Source: an uncultured Eubacteriales bacterium (lineage in GTDB: Bacteria > Bacillota > Clostridia > Oscillospirales > CAG-272). Taken from it: 64,000 nt of DNA. Position numbers and translations under genes: made by a program. Shown one piece after another: positions 1 through 8,523 of this stretch. Where the stretch lies: contig CAKRZR010000005.1 of NCBI GenBank assembly GCA_934433485.1, positions 62,001-126,000 of the forward strand, read 5' to 3'. Within the stretch, counting starts at the first letter, position 1. Every line of letters begins with the position of its first letter. The notes beneath the pieces are model-generated. The model was given only the letters and a program-made list of their open reading frames with translations. It ran no database searches and had not been told where the DNA came from.

Positions 1-1382
1 CCATGGCGGATACCGAAACGACCACCGATACGGATGAGGATGACTTTGTCGCGAATCTGCCAAGCGCGGACTACGAAGGAAAGTCTTTCCGTGTAGACAG
101 CGCAAATACCCTGGTCGGTATTGATTCTGCGACCACGATCAATATCGCCGAAGAACTGACTGGTGAAGTCGTCAACGATGCACTATACAACCGTGACCGG
201 TATCTGGAACAGCAATACAACGTTGTCGTGAAAAACACCATCAACGAGACGCGCGACGCCTCCGTGTACGAAAAGGGCGTGCTTGCGGGAGACGCCGGAT
301 TTGACGTAGCGTTCGGAGATGTTGCGTCCTATGGCTCCTACATTGTCATCAAGGGCTGCTGCTATCCGATGAATTTCGTGGAAAACGTACATCTTGACCG
401 GGAATACTGGAATCAAGCTGCAAACAAAGCCATGACATTCGGCACGAGCGTCTATTATCCGACAGGCGCCATTTCTCCCCGTTTCTATGGTTCTGTATAC
501 GTCATCATGTTCAACAAGGATCTCGCTGAGGATATGGGCATAGAAAACCTTTATGACGCGGTACAGGAAGGCACCTGGACGATCGACAAGATGTTCTCTC
601 TCGCGAAAAACGCCCTTGTCGATCTGGACGGCGATGGCAAGTACGGTGCAAACGATCAGTACGGCGTAGCATACGAGGTGCTGACCCCCTATGCGCTCTG
701 GGTTGGTGCAGGCAAGACAGTTGTAGAAAACAACAACGGTGAAATGCGCTATACACTGGACGATGAGAATATGGTCAATCTGTTCGACCGGATCCTGAAA
801 TATCTGGAGGATCCGAGTGTAATCTGGATCGATGACGAGCAATATAATGGTTCCACACTGCTCAACGAAGGCAGAACGCTCTTCCAGAATCCCTGCACCT
901 TCAATCTTACCGAATACCGTGAAGTAGACTACGATTTCGGTATCCTTCCGATGCCGAAGGAGGATGAAAACCAAGCGGAATACATCTCCTACGGTCAGCC
1001 GTGGGTCGTATACTGCCCGTATGTGCCGATCACAGAAACCGGTGCGGATCGCGAAATGGTAGGTATGCTCATCGATGCTATGGCGGCGTATGGTCATCAG
1101 TACGTACGTCCGGCAGTGTTTGATACCGTTATCCAGTTAAAGAGCACCCGCGATGAGGAATCCGCGAAGATCGTCGGCGAACTCTTCGATAATGTATCCT
1201 TTGAGATGGCAGACAATGTTTCGAATTCGAACGTTGGACAAATGCTCGGAAATCTCTTCACCTATAAATTCGGCACTATGGAATTTTCTTCCTCCTGGGC
1301 TGCCATCAAGGATGCCGCCTTTAAGGATCTTGACAGCATGGCAACTACCCTCGCAGAAAACGAAGCGAAGATGCAGCATTAA
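1..1382 (+). CDS. ABC-type sugar solute-binding protein, 5'-truncated
   Basis: The reading frame is already open at the left edge and ends at 1382, so the signal peptide and lipobox lie outside the window. About 459 residues are visible. They begin with an acidic Thr/Asp/Glu tether and continue into an extracellular solute-binding fold like those at 8524, 21380 and 29618, with which it shares a VNDALYNR-type segment and a DGDGKYGAND calcium-loop-like stretch. The expected role is binding of an oligosaccharide at the outer face of the membrane for an ABC importer. No permease gene follows; the next gene is a DUF3048 lipoprotein with its own promoter. The family is clear, the ligand is unknown. 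Confidence 0.85.
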   Translation, partial: MADTETTTDTDEDDFVANLPSADYEGKSFRVDSANTLVGIDSATTINIAEELTGEVVNDALYNRDRYLEQQYNVVVKNTINETRDASVYEKGVLAGDAGFDVAFGDVASYGSYIVIKGCCYPMNFVENVHLDREYWNQAANKAMTFGTSVYYPTGAISPRFYGSVYVIMFNKDLAEDMGIENLYDAVQEGTWTIDKMFSLAKNALVDLDGDGKYGANDQYGVAYEVLTPYALWVGAGKTVVENNNGEMRYTLDDENMVNLFDRILKYLEDPSVIWIDDEQYNGSTLLNEGRTLFQNPCTFNLTEYREVDYDFGILPMPKEDENQAEYISYGQPWVVYCPYVPITETGADREMVGMLIDAMAAYGHQYVRPAVFDTVIQLKSTRDEESAKIVGELFDNVSFEMADNVSNSNVGQMLGNLFTYKFGTMEFSSSWAAIKDAAFKDLDSMATTLAENEAKMQH

Positions 1383-1455
1383 CGGCACCGCCCCGCAAAA
1401 TTGCAGCATTACACCAGATAAAATGTAAATTCTTCTGGGAAAAAGCTCCAATTCC

Positions 1456-1484
1456 TTGACAAAAGCGAAAAAAAAGAGTACAAT
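1456..1484 (+). promoter_or_regulatory. sigma-A-type promoter of the DUF3048 gene
   Basis: TTGACA at 1456-1461 and TACAAT at 1479-1484 are separated by 17 bp, which matches the vegetative consensus closely. The transcript would start near 1491, about 80 nt before the ATG at 1574. Confidence 0.75.
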
Positions 1485-1524
1485 ATAGACGTTTGTGTGG
1501 TACCTGCACAGACGTCTATATTGT
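1480..1524. promoter_or_regulatory. 45-bp dyad overlapping the -10 box, candidate operator
   Basis: Arms ACAATATAGACGT (1480-1492) and ACGTCTATATTGT (1512-1524) are perfect 13-bp inverted repeats, and the symmetry continues inward with a single mismatch to about 1497/1507 around a GGTACC centre. The left arm sits on the -10 element and is only partly transcribed, which favours a protein-binding operator over an RNA hairpin. Confidence 0.55.
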
Positions 1525-1573
1525 TTATTGCATTTTTTATAAGATACACACCACCGGAAACAAAGGAGCGCGT

Positions 1574-2848
1574 ATGAAGGCGAAAAAATGGGCGACAGTT
1601 CTCTGTGTGATCTCCCTGCTCACAGCTGCGGCGGTCGGCTGTACCGTGCGTGAGAGCGAGACGGAGACGGAATCGCAGACGGAAACCGAAAGTACAGTCG
1701 TGGAGACGGAAACGGAAACCGAAACCGAAACGGAGACAGAAACAGAATCCGAAACGGAACCGCCGCTGCCGGATGAAGCCGAACGGCTGGACGATCCGGA
1801 CTCCAACATTACCGGCTATTCCGACGACGCCGAGGACGCGTCCTCCCGCGGCGATCAGCCATCGTCGGAAACCGAAACGGAAGAAGAAACGGAGCCTGCG
1901 CGGATCTACAATTATCTGAACGGCAAAACGGTCACGGCGGAGGAACAGAAAAAGCGCCCTGTCGCGATCATGATCAACAACATCGAGCGTTGTCTGCCGC
2001 AAGCCGGGATCAGCGAGGGCGATATGTTCTACGAATGTTCCGCGGAAGGCGGTATTACCCGGATCATGATGCTCACGACGGATTACGAAAACCTGCCGGA
2101 GGTCGGTTCCATCCGTTCCTCCCGCGATTATTTCATCGATTTTATCGCCAATCACGACGCGATCTACATCCACGCGGGCGGCAGTGCGCAGGCGTACGAA
2201 AAGATCGCGTGGCGGAAGATCAACAACCTGGATGGCGTGAATATGTACATACCGAACATGTTCTATCGCGATTCGTGGCGCTACAGCAATATGGGTATGG
2301 AGCACAGTCTCATGACGACCGGGGAAAACATCGCCGCCGGGATCGAATACATGGGCTACCGAACAGAGCTCACCGCGGATTATGTAAGTCCATTCGAATT
2401 CTTCGACGAGACAGTGGACAACCAGCTCAAGGGCAGTCCGGCAAGTCACGTACGGATGCAGTCTACCGGTGTGCAGACCGTCGATTTCGTGTATGACGAA
2501 AAATCCGGCGAATATCTTCGCTACCAATACTACGGCAAGCCGCATGTGGACGCGAACAACGACGAACAGCTATCCGTCAAGAATGTGCTCATTCTCTTCA
2601 CCGACATCCGACCGATCCAGGGCGACACGTACGGCAGACTGACGGTCGGCACGGTCGGCTCCGGACAGGGCTACTACATCACAAACGGCAAGCGCAAGGT
2701 CGTCAACTGGTCGCGCGAGGGCAAAACCACACCGCTCCACCTCGAATACAGGAACGGTGACGAGCTGCTTCTCAACTGCGGCAAGACCTTCATCTGCGTG
2801 GTCGACAACACCGTCGCCTCGAAGATCGATTTTGAATACGAATGGTAA
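1574..2848 (+). CDS. DUF3048 domain lipoprotein (YerB-like)
   Basis: The ATG at 1574 follows an AAAGGAG site at 1562-1568 and opens a lipoprotein signal with a lipobox ending at about Cys24; upstream in-frame starts lack a ribosome site. The 424-residue product has a long acidic tether of Glu-Thr/Ser repeats (roughly residues 27-115) and then a DUF3048 region, with segments such as RPVAIMINN, GDMFYECSAEGGITR and GSIRSSRDYF typical of the YerB family. These are membrane-anchored proteins of unknown biochemical function in Bacillota. The gene is monocistronic, with its own promoter plus operator-like dyad and a double terminator downstream. The family call is firm, the function unknown. Confidence 0.85.
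   Translation: MKAKKWATVLCVISLLTAAAVGCTVRESETETESQTETESTVVETETETETETETETESETEPPLPDEAERLDDPDSNITGYSDDAEDASSRGDQPSSETETEEETEPARIYNYLNGKTVTAEEQKKRPVAIMINNIERCLPQAGISEGDMFYECSAEGGITRIMMLTTDYENLPEVGSIRSSRDYFIDFIANHDAIYIHAGGSAQAYEKIAWRKINNLDGVNMYIPNMFYRDSWRYSNMGMEHSLMTTGENIAAGIEYMGYRTELTADYVSPFEFFDETVDNQLKGSPASHVRMQSTGVQTVDFVYDEKSGEYLRYQYYGKPHVDANNDEQLSVKNVLILFTDIRPIQGDTYGRLTVGTVGSGQGYYITNGKRKVVNWSREGKTTPLHLEYRNGDELLLNCGKTFICVVDNTVASKIDFEYEW
1650..1765 (+). repeat. GAAAC/GGAGAC-type low-complexity repeat coding the Glu-Thr tether
   Basis: Repeated hexamers of the type GAAACC, GAAACG and GAGACG encode alternating Glu-Thr/Ser in the lipoprotein. The same kind of low-complexity tether recurs in several other surface proteins of the window. 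Confidence 0.7.
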
Positions 2849-2852
2849 AAGA

Positions 2853-2887
2853 AAAACCGCTGTACCGGACAAAGGTATGGCGGTTTT
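2853..2887 (+). terminator. terminator hairpin after the DUF3048 gene
   Basis: Arms AAAACCGC and GCGGTTTT enclose an inner TACC/GGTA pairing, four bases after the stop codon, and end in a T-run. Confidence 0.6.
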
Positions 2888-2901
2888 CTGTATGTGCACA
2901 C

Positions 2902-2933
2902 AAAAAGGAGAGGATGCGAATCCTCTCCTTTTT
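2902..2933. terminator. bidirectional terminator between convergent genes
   Basis: A perfect 14-bp stem (AAAAAGGAGAGGAT with ATCCTCTCCTTTTT) has a 4-nt loop and T-runs on both strands. It separates the rightward DUF3048 gene from the leftward SLH-type gene. Confidence 0.8.
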
Positions 2934-2962
2934 GTACACGATTACTTGTGCGATACCTGAAC

Positions 2963-4753
2963 TCAGTCCAGCTGATAGATACCGTAGCAGATTTCCGCCA
3001 TGTCGTACCGGGTGATCAGGTTGTTGTTCTGATACTGGGTAGCGGACAGGAAACCAATGGTTGTTGCCACGTTCCGTGCGCCGGTCACGTTCTTCAGATC
3101 GGTGAATACGACGTTGTTGGTCTTTTCGAGGTAGCGTACGTAGATTTCCACAAGCGCCGCCGCTTCCTTTGCCGTCATGGACTTGGTGAGATCATCGGCA
3201 TCGGTGATGATACCGGTGTTCTTCGCCCAGGTGATACGGTCGGATACGGTGTCCAGCTTATCGTTTACATCCGCGAGCTCTGCGAGGTAGCAAGCGAACG
3301 CACGGAGGCTGACGGTGGAGTTGCCTACGAACTTATCGGTGTCAAAGCGGGTATTCGGGCTGCCCATGATACCCATTTCGGTCACATACTCCACAGCGGC
3401 AAGGTGAGAGTTGACGTCGGAGTACGGGTTGTTCCACTGGAACTTTGCGGAAATGGACACATTCTGGTTTGCTCTCTTTAAGGTCAGCGTGGAAATCGCA
3501 CCCTGGGACGCGCCGTTTACGGTCACGCCGGCGACGGTGTAGTTGCCCTTACCCGGTACGAAGCGGAGTACCACGGTATCTGCGTAGGACACGGACAGCT
3601 TGGTGATCACGCCCACGCTCTTGCCGTTGACGGTCGCGTATACGGAGCCGTTGCCGACAGTGGTCGCGTCAATGGTATACAGGATTCTGGTATCTACCTT
3701 GCGGAACTTCACCTGTACGGAGTAGTCGCGATAGATGGACTCCAGGCGGACGGTGTCGCCCACGCCGTAGTAGTAGCCGTTTACATATACGGCCGCGATG
3801 TCATAGCCATAATCCGGGGTGATGGTGATCGTGCGGGTTTCGCCTGCCTTGACCGGGTTGGAACCGTCAATGGACATGGATCCGCCGTAGCCGGCATAGA
3901 GGCTGATGGTGTACTGGCTGCCGGTCACAGGATACGAACCTGTTACATAGCCGTGGGTCGGGCAATAATAGCCGGGCTTGAACTCGCCCTTGTCGTTGTA
4001 GTACTTAAATTCGCAGGGCTGGTTGCAGTACTTGCCGGAAGCGGTCTTGTACGGGCAGTATACCTTGCTGGTGTCTTTGTAATCGATCGGCGTGGCGTTG
4101 TTTCCGTGCATTGGGCAGTAGTAGTAGAGGAACATGCCGGTCTTATCGAAGATCGGCTTGAGCTCCCTGCCGCACTTGCTGCAGTACGCCTTTGTGTCGT
4201 CCTTGGTATCGCTGGGCGTCGCCTTAATGCCATGGATCGTGCAATAATAGTAAAGGAACTTGCCGTTATTATCGTAGATCGGGGTGAGGATCTGACCGCA
4301 GTCCTTGCAGTACGCCTTGTTTTCGTCCTTGTAATCGATCGGCGTAGCGTATTCGCCGTGCGTCAGGCAGTAGTAGTAGAGGAACTTGCCGTCCTTATCG
4401 TAGATCGGGGTAAGCTCCTTGCCGCACTTGCTGCAATACGCCTTATTGGTGGTACCGTAGTCAAACGTCGGAACCACTACACCGTCGTTCTTGCAGTAAT
4501 AGCCGAGGAAGTAGGTGTAGCTGCTGTCGGCGTACACGGGATAGCACTTTTCGCCGCACTTCGGGCAAATCGCAGTCGCCGTGGTCGTGGGATAATAATA
4601 TCCCTTGGAAGCGTCAATAATCGGGATGATATAGTATCCGTTGCCGGTATGGTCATGCCCTTTGTCGGTATAGACCGGAGAGGCTGCCATCGCGGATACT
4701 GCCATGGTGAGGATCATCAGTCCTGCCAGAAGCAGAGAAAGCCACTTTTTCAT
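2963..4753 (-). CDS. secreted surface protein with tandem Cys/His repeats and SLH-like C-terminus
   Basis: This 596-residue protein starts with a typical signal peptide (residues 1-24) after an AAAGGAGTGC site. Residues about 60-270 hold five units, roughly 42 residues apart, of the pattern C-x2-C-G ... YYC-x2-H-G. Fully patterned units have Cys/His at 107/110/129/132, 149/152/171/174 and 191/194/213/216; the first and last are variant. Two beta-rich modules of the bacterial-repeat type follow (about 280-440). The C-terminus, from about 445, resembles degenerate S-layer-homology repeats with an NPYSDV start, which would hold the protein on the cell wall. Zinc or another metal could be bound by the repeats, but that is inference. 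It is monocistronic. Confidence 0.75.
   Translation of the reverse strand: MKKWLSLLLAGLMILTMAVSAMAASPVYTDKGHDHTGNGYYIIPIIDASKGYYYPTTTATAICPKCGEKCYPVYADSSYTYFLGYYCKNDGVVVPTFDYGTTNKAYCSKCGKELTPIYDKDGKFLYYYCLTHGEYATPIDYKDENKAYCKDCGQILTPIYDNNGKFLYYYCTIHGIKATPSDTKDDTKAYCSKCGRELKPIFDKTGMFLYYYCPMHGNNATPIDYKDTSKVYCPYKTASGKYCNQPCEFKYYNDKGEFKPGYYCPTHGYVTGSYPVTGSQYTISLYAGYGGSMSIDGSNPVKAGETRTITITPDYGYDIAAVYVNGYYYGVGDTVRLESIYRDYSVQVKFRKVDTRILYTIDATTVGNGSVYATVNGKSVGVITKLSVSYADTVVLRFVPGKGNYTVAGVTVNGASQGAISTLTLKRANQNVSISAKFQWNNPYSDVNSHLAAVEYVTEMGIMGSPNTRFDTDKFVGNSTVSLRAFACYLAELADVNDKLDTVSDRITWAKNTGIITDADDLTKSMTAKEAAALVEIYVRYLEKTNNVVFTDLKNVTGARNVATTIGFLSATQYQNNNLITRYDMAEICYGIYQLD
3950..4570 (-). repeat. tandem ~126-bp coding repeats (zinc-ribbon-like units)
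   Basis: About five in-frame repeats of roughly 126 bp encode the Cys/His units of the overlapping surface protein. The middle three copies are nearly identical in spacing, which suggests internal duplication. Confidence 0.65.
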
Positions 4754-4895
4754 AATGTTGCACTCCTTTGCAAAAGTTGAAGTCGGATCGGTGTACGCGT
4801 TTTGTCACGTTCGTGTCACCGTCTGTACAGTAAGACGATGGAAAAGGGAAAATGTTCCCATCCTTGTGAAAATTTCCGAAATTTTTCTGAAATTT

Positions 4896-5804
4896 TCAGA
4901 ACCGGTCGCACGTATCCTGCCAGTCCATATGGGGACAGCCGTTTTCATCGAACCGTAGCGGCAGAATCACATAGGTAGAGTCAAAATATTTCTCCCCGCC
5001 GCCGCCCCAGCGATCGCCGACGTAATAGAGCGTACCGTCCACGGGCAAAACGAACGCGCTCTGCGAATGGTACGTTGTCTCATCCGCGATATTGCGTAGC
5101 GGCGACCAGCGTCCGGCGATGGAATCGGAAACCGACCACTTCGCCTGATTGGGCGCCCAGCCGGTGCAGTACGAGGTGATCATATAATACCTGCCGTCAT
5201 ACGTGAATACCGCCGGTGCCTCGCGGAATTCATGCTGGAACAGGGTACGCACATGCTCGTCGACGTTCAGAAAATCCTCCGTCAGGCGATAGATGTGCAA
5301 ATCCGCGTTGTCGCGCGCGGCGGAGATAAAATACGTGTCGCCGGAGAGATCCGTGAACACGGTGCAGTCGCGGGACATGTAACCGTAGGGATTCATGCTG
5401 CCGTGGTAGACAAAGCCGTGATCCGGGAACTCGGACGAGGCGACACAGCAGCGCGCGTCGTGATAATCCCTGCCGTTTTCCCAATGCGCCCAGAGCACGA
5501 ATCTCTTCGTTTTCGGATTGTAGAGCATCTTCGGCCGTTCGATATTGACCTTACCACCGTCGTCTGTCCGGAGCCGCAGATCAAAATGGCCGTCGGTATG
5601 AACGCACGGCGTATCCGTCGTCAGAATCGGCTCGCATCTGGTCCAGGTGTGCAGGTCCCGGCTTTTGTAGCAGGACACATAGGTGTTGTCCCGTCTGTCC
5701 TCGCCGTACCAGTAGTATATGCCGTTATGCGGCAGAATCCAGCCGCCGTGCGCGTGCAGGACCTCGCCGTTTTCGTCGTAATACGGTTTGCCGTTCTGTA
5801 GCAT
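4896..5804 (-). CDS. glycoside hydrolase family 43-type enzyme (exo-galactanase-like), cytoplasmic
   Basis: The 302-residue protein looks like a five-bladed beta-propeller glycosidase of the GH43 clan. It shows HAHGGWIL and YYWYGE near the N-terminus, ERPKMLYNPKTKRFVLW, a SRDCTVF acidic site, EAPAVF with the likely acid Glu, and a GWAPNQ motif. This set is closest to GH43 subfamilies containing exo-beta-1,3-galactanases. There is no signal peptide, so it acts on imported oligosaccharides. ATG 5804 is preferred over GTG 5810 because the AGGAGG site at 5812-5817 is 7 nt from the ATG but only 1 nt from the GTG. It is the last gene of the fucU - AAA+ - GH43 operon and begins 2 nt after the ATPase stop. 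The exact substrate is inferred. Confidence 0.8.
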   Translation of the reverse strand: MLQNGKPYYDENGEVLHAHGGWILPHNGIYYWYGEDRRDNTYVSCYKSRDLHTWTRCEPILTTDTPCVHTDGHFDLRLRTDDGGKVNIERPKMLYNPKTKRFVLWAHWENGRDYHDARCCVASSEFPDHGFVYHGSMNPYGYMSRDCTVFTDLSGDTYFISAARDNADLHIYRLTEDFLNVDEHVRTLFQHEFREAPAVFTYDGRYYMITSYCTGWAPNQAKWSVSDSIAGRWSPLRNIADETTYHSQSAFVLPVDGTLYYVGDRWGGGGEKYFDSTYVILPLRFDENGCPHMDWQDTCDRF

Positions 5805-5806
5805 TG

Positions 5807-6997
5807 TCACGCCTCCTTGTCGGATTTGTCCGTGTCAGATTCGTCCGGCGCGCCATCGGATTCGTCCGCAGGCAGTCCCGTCGCTTCGGCAACATCCGCT
5901 TTTGTGATCCGCATGAGGGTCTCGCGGGTGATGTCCTTTTCATGCGCGATCCGGTTCGCCTGCGCCGTCAGCACCTTTTCAAAGGTATTGCGCACGCCGC
6001 GCGCGTTGCCGAATTCTCCCGCCGCCTCGGATACCGCCGCGAAATACTCCGTAAGCAGCGCTTCCGCGTCATCATCGAGCGTATACTGGCTCTTTTTACA
6101 CTGCAACGCGAAGATGCCCCGCATCTCCTCCGCGGTGTAGTCGGCAAAATCGAGATATTTGTTGAAGCGGGAGCGCAGTCCCGGGTTGGAATCGACGAAT
6201 TCCTCCATCAGCTCCGTGTATCCTGCCACGATGACCACCAGATCGTCGCGGTTGTCCTCCATCGCCTTGAGAATCGTATCCACAGCCTCAAATCCGAAGT
6301 CGTTTTCCGATTTCGAGGTCAGCGTATACGCTTCGTCGATGAACAGCACGCCGCCCATCGCGGATTCCAGCACCTTCGCCGTCTTGATCGCGGTCTGTCC
6401 GATGTACCCGGCGACCAGTCCGCTGCGGTCGACCTCCACGAGCTGCCCTTTGGAGAGGATCCCGAGGGAGTGGTACACACGCGCCATGAACCGGGCGATC
6501 ATCGTCTTGCCGGTGCCGGGGTTGCCGGAGAACACCATGTGCAGCGACACGTCCGTGTTCGGCAGACCGTGCTCGCGGCGCATCTGGTAGACCATCGCCA
6601 TGTTGATGAGGTTCTCAACCTCTTTTTTCACCTCGGCGAGACCTATGTAGCCAGAAAGCTCCTTTTCGAGATCCTGCATCGACTCCTTCGGCGGCAGCTC
6701 CTCTTCTTTTTCCGTCACGCTGCCGCCGTCTCCGCCATCGGACGCTTTGGTTTCCGGCGGTTTTACCGTGTTTGCGGCACCGTCGGACGGACCTTGCGGA
6801 TTCTGCGGGCGATTTTCAGTGGGGATCTGCGTCTTTCCGCTTGGGGATTTCTGCATGGTCTGCGGATTCTGTGCTCCGCCGGTTCGGGACGCGCCCCAGA
6901 TATCGTCGGACAGGCGGCGGATGTTGTTCTGCGTCATTTGCCGGATGAGATCCAGCTGCATCGAGATGATCTCATCCCGTTTGTCCTTTTCTGCCAT
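5807..6997 (-). CDS. AAA+ ATPase of the CbbX/SpoVK type
   Basis: The 396-residue protein has a low-complexity N-terminal third (about 35-105) and one AAA+ module. Visible motifs are Walker A GNPGTGKT (158-165), Walker B VLFIDEA (217-223), a GYTELM sensor region and an SRFNKYLDF arginine-finger-like stretch. CbbX/SpoVK-family ATPases remodel protein partners; SpoVK acts in sporulation and CbbX reactivates Rubisco. The gene is wedged between fucU and a GH43 gene in one operon: its ATG lies 1 nt after the fucU stop (TAATATG) with no clear ribosome site of its own, implying translational coupling. The partner here is unknown. The C-terminal tail is rich in Asp and Ser. Confidence 0.85.
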   Translation of the reverse strand: MAEKDKRDEIISMQLDLIRQMTQNNIRRLSDDIWGASRTGGAQNPQTMQKSPSGKTQIPTENRPQNPQGPSDGAANTVKPPETKASDGGDGGSVTEKEEELPPKESMQDLEKELSGYIGLAEVKKEVENLINMAMVYQMRREHGLPNTDVSLHMVFSGNPGTGKTMIARFMARVYHSLGILSKGQLVEVDRSGLVAGYIGQTAIKTAKVLESAMGGVLFIDEAYTLTSKSENDFGFEAVDTILKAMEDNRDDLVVIVAGYTELMEEFVDSNPGLRSRFNKYLDFADYTAEEMRGIFALQCKKSQYTLDDDAEALLTEYFAAVSEAAGEFGNARGVRNTFEKVLTAQANRIAHEKDITRETLMRITKADVAEATGLPADESDGAPDESDTDKSDKEA

Positions 6998-6998
6998 A

Positions 6999-7430
6999 TT
7001 ACTGCTTTACGACGCCTTTTTTCAGAAGCACGTTCGCATAGATCGCGCCTTCACCGGTCACAACGACGGCGTACGCCTTTCTCGCTCTGTCGTAAAACGC
7101 CTGCCGTTCGATGAAATGCACATCCTGCGCGGTGTGGTCCTTCAGAATACGACGGTACTCGTCCCAGATCGGGATCTCAAGGTCGCGGTCGGACTCCGTT
7201 TTGTCCATAAGGAACACGCAGTCGGCATAAGTATCGAGCGGCATGAGCTGCAGGATCGCCTCAAGCAGCTCCGGCACGCCTGTACCGTCCGAGCGGATGA
7301 CGATGTTGTCCTTACCCACGCTCTCACCCGGGAAGTTGCCGTCGGAGATGACGATCTCATCGCCGTGCCCCATCTTGTCGAGCACATAGAGCAGCTCGGG
7401 GGAAATGCACTTCGGGATACCGTTTAACAT
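6999..7430 (-). CDS. fucU: L-fucose mutarotase (RbsD/FucU family)
   Basis: The product has 143 residues, the normal family length, and reads MLNGIPKCISPELLYVLDKM then GHGDEIVISDGNFP. It contains the conserved His22 and Asp24 of the GHGDE motif and a C-terminal YANVLLKKGV. FucU interconverts the alpha and beta anomers of L-fucose so that the isomerase receives its preferred form. The ATG follows an AAAGGAG site. It is the first gene of the operon with the AAA+ ATPase and the GH43. The matching isomerase gene fucI is about 35 kb away at 42305-44143, and GH29 fucosidase is at 22862. Confidence 0.92.
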   Translation of the reverse strand: MLNGIPKCISPELLYVLDKMGHGDEIVISDGNFPGESVGKDNIVIRSDGTGVPELLEAILQLMPLDTYADCVFLMDKTESDRDLEIPIWDEYRRILKDHTAQDVHFIERQAFYDRARKAYAVVVTGEGAIYANVLLKKGVVKQ

Positions 7431-7472
7431 AAGAAAAATCTCCTTTATCAGAAAAAATCAGGGTTCCTGTAC

Positions 7473-7478
7473 AGTATA
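7473..7478 (-). promoter_or_regulatory. probable -10 element for the fucU operon
   Basis: On the minus strand TATACT occurs 43 nt upstream of the fucU ATG. The -35 region is weak (TTTCAT-like at 16 bp), as expected if an activator is needed; none is visible. Confidence 0.4.
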
Positions 7479-7560
7479 CCACAAACGGCGGCGAATGAAA
7501 AGCGGTTTTCGCGAAATTGAACACTTTTTTGTGCGTCCGCAGAAAATCCGCGCTTCTGTA

Positions 7561-7589
7561 TTGACATTTTCCGTCCGGTATGCTACACT
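7561..7589 (+). promoter_or_regulatory. promoter of the amidotransferase gene
   Basis: TTGACA (7561-7566) and TACACT (7584-7589) with a 17-bp spacer lie 34 nt before the ATG at 7624. Confidence 0.65.
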
Positions 7590-7623
7590 GACTACAGAAA
7601 CATTTTTCTTTGTGAGGTACTCT

Positions 7624-8319
7624 ATGATCAAAATCGCATTTACCTGCTCTGGCGCGGGCGGCGACAAATCCTCGCTTCTCCATCGTTACTGGACCCCTCT
7701 TGCCGCACTGGACAAATCGGTCTGTCCGGTAGCGCTGCCGTTGTACGACGACGACGCGTATCTCAACTGGTGCGCCGCGGAATACGACGGATTTGTTTTC
7801 ACGGGCGGCACGGACCTCGACCCGGTCTGGTACGGCGAGACAAACGACGGCGGTCTGTCGCAGGACATCGATCCTCTGCGCGATCGGTTTGAGCTTGGAC
7901 TGGCAGGGCGCCTTCTCTCCTCCGACCGTCCGGTGCTCGGGATCTGCCGCGGGATCCAGACCCTCTGCGTCGCCGCCGGCGGTACGTTGTGGCAGGACAT
8001 CCACAGTGAATACGGACTGTATCCGCACCGCGATGTGGACGAAAACGGACTGCCGCACCACACGGTCCGTTTATACGGCAGACTGCGGGACATTGTGGGC
8101 GCGGATACCGTGGAGACAAACAGCTACCACCACCAGTCGCCGAAGATGCCCGGTGAAAATATGGACATCTGCGCGCGCCACCGGGATGGTCTGATTGAGT
8201 CGATCCTGCTGCGCGACCACCCGTTTTTCCTCGGACTCCAGTGGCACCCGGAGATAAATCCGGACTGGGTATCGGAGAGGATCTTCGCAAGTTTTCTGGA
8301 GGCTTGTCGGGAAAAATGA
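7624..8319 (+). CDS. class I glutamine amidotransferase-like hydrolase (PuuD / peptidase C26 family)
   Basis: The 231-residue protein has the full class I amidotransferase triad: nucleophile Cys108 in GICRGIQ, and His208 and Glu210 in LQWHPE. It has the GGTDLDPVWYGE signature of gamma-glutamyl-gamma-aminobutyrate hydrolases. Such enzymes cleave gamma-glutamyl amide bonds in polyamine or amino-acid breakdown. The ATG at 7624 fits the promoter position and the family N-terminus, whereas the longer upstream frame has no family similarity. It is monocistronic and no polyamine genes are adjacent, so the substrate is open. Confidence 0.85.
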   Translation: MIKIAFTCSGAGGDKSSLLHRYWTPLAALDKSVCPVALPLYDDDAYLNWCAAEYDGFVFTGGTDLDPVWYGETNDGGLSQDIDPLRDRFELGLAGRLLSSDRPVLGICRGIQTLCVAAGGTLWQDIHSEYGLYPHRDVDENGLPHHTVRLYGRLRDIVGADTVETNSYHHQSPKMPGENMDICARHRDGLIESILLRDHPFFLGLQWHPEINPDWVSERIFASFLEACREK

Positions 8320-8473
8320 ACGGCAGTAGCCTGACACACTTGTGAATATGCCAAAACAGCCATATTCCACGGCTGCATAAAACAGTTAAAAAGTGAAGAA
8401 CGGCATTGCAGAAACCTCTCGCACGTGCGTGTGATAACAGAACACCTAAGCGGAATCCGTATACAGCAAAAAA

Positions 8474-8501
8474 CGACAGGACTGCATACACAGTTCTGTC
8501 G
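8474..8501. terminator. bidirectional terminator
   Basis: CGACAGGACTG pairs with CAGTTCTGTCG (one G-T pair) with T-runs on both sides. It serves the leftward solute-binding gene ending at 8524 and can stop rightward transcripts from the amidotransferase gene. Confidence 0.75.
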
Positions 8502-8523
8502 CTTTTTCTTTTGTTTGGATTTT

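Noticed and set aside
183..1097. Long open frame on the minus strand opposite the first solute-binding gene
   Set aside because: It is a shadow of the plus-strand gene: no ribosome site, low-complexity basic/hydrophobic product and no family motif. Similar long antisense frames opposite most large genes here were rejected for the same reason.
3950..4570. Tandem repeats as a mobile or CRISPR element
   Set aside because: The repeats are in frame and encode conserved Cys/His units of one secreted protein.
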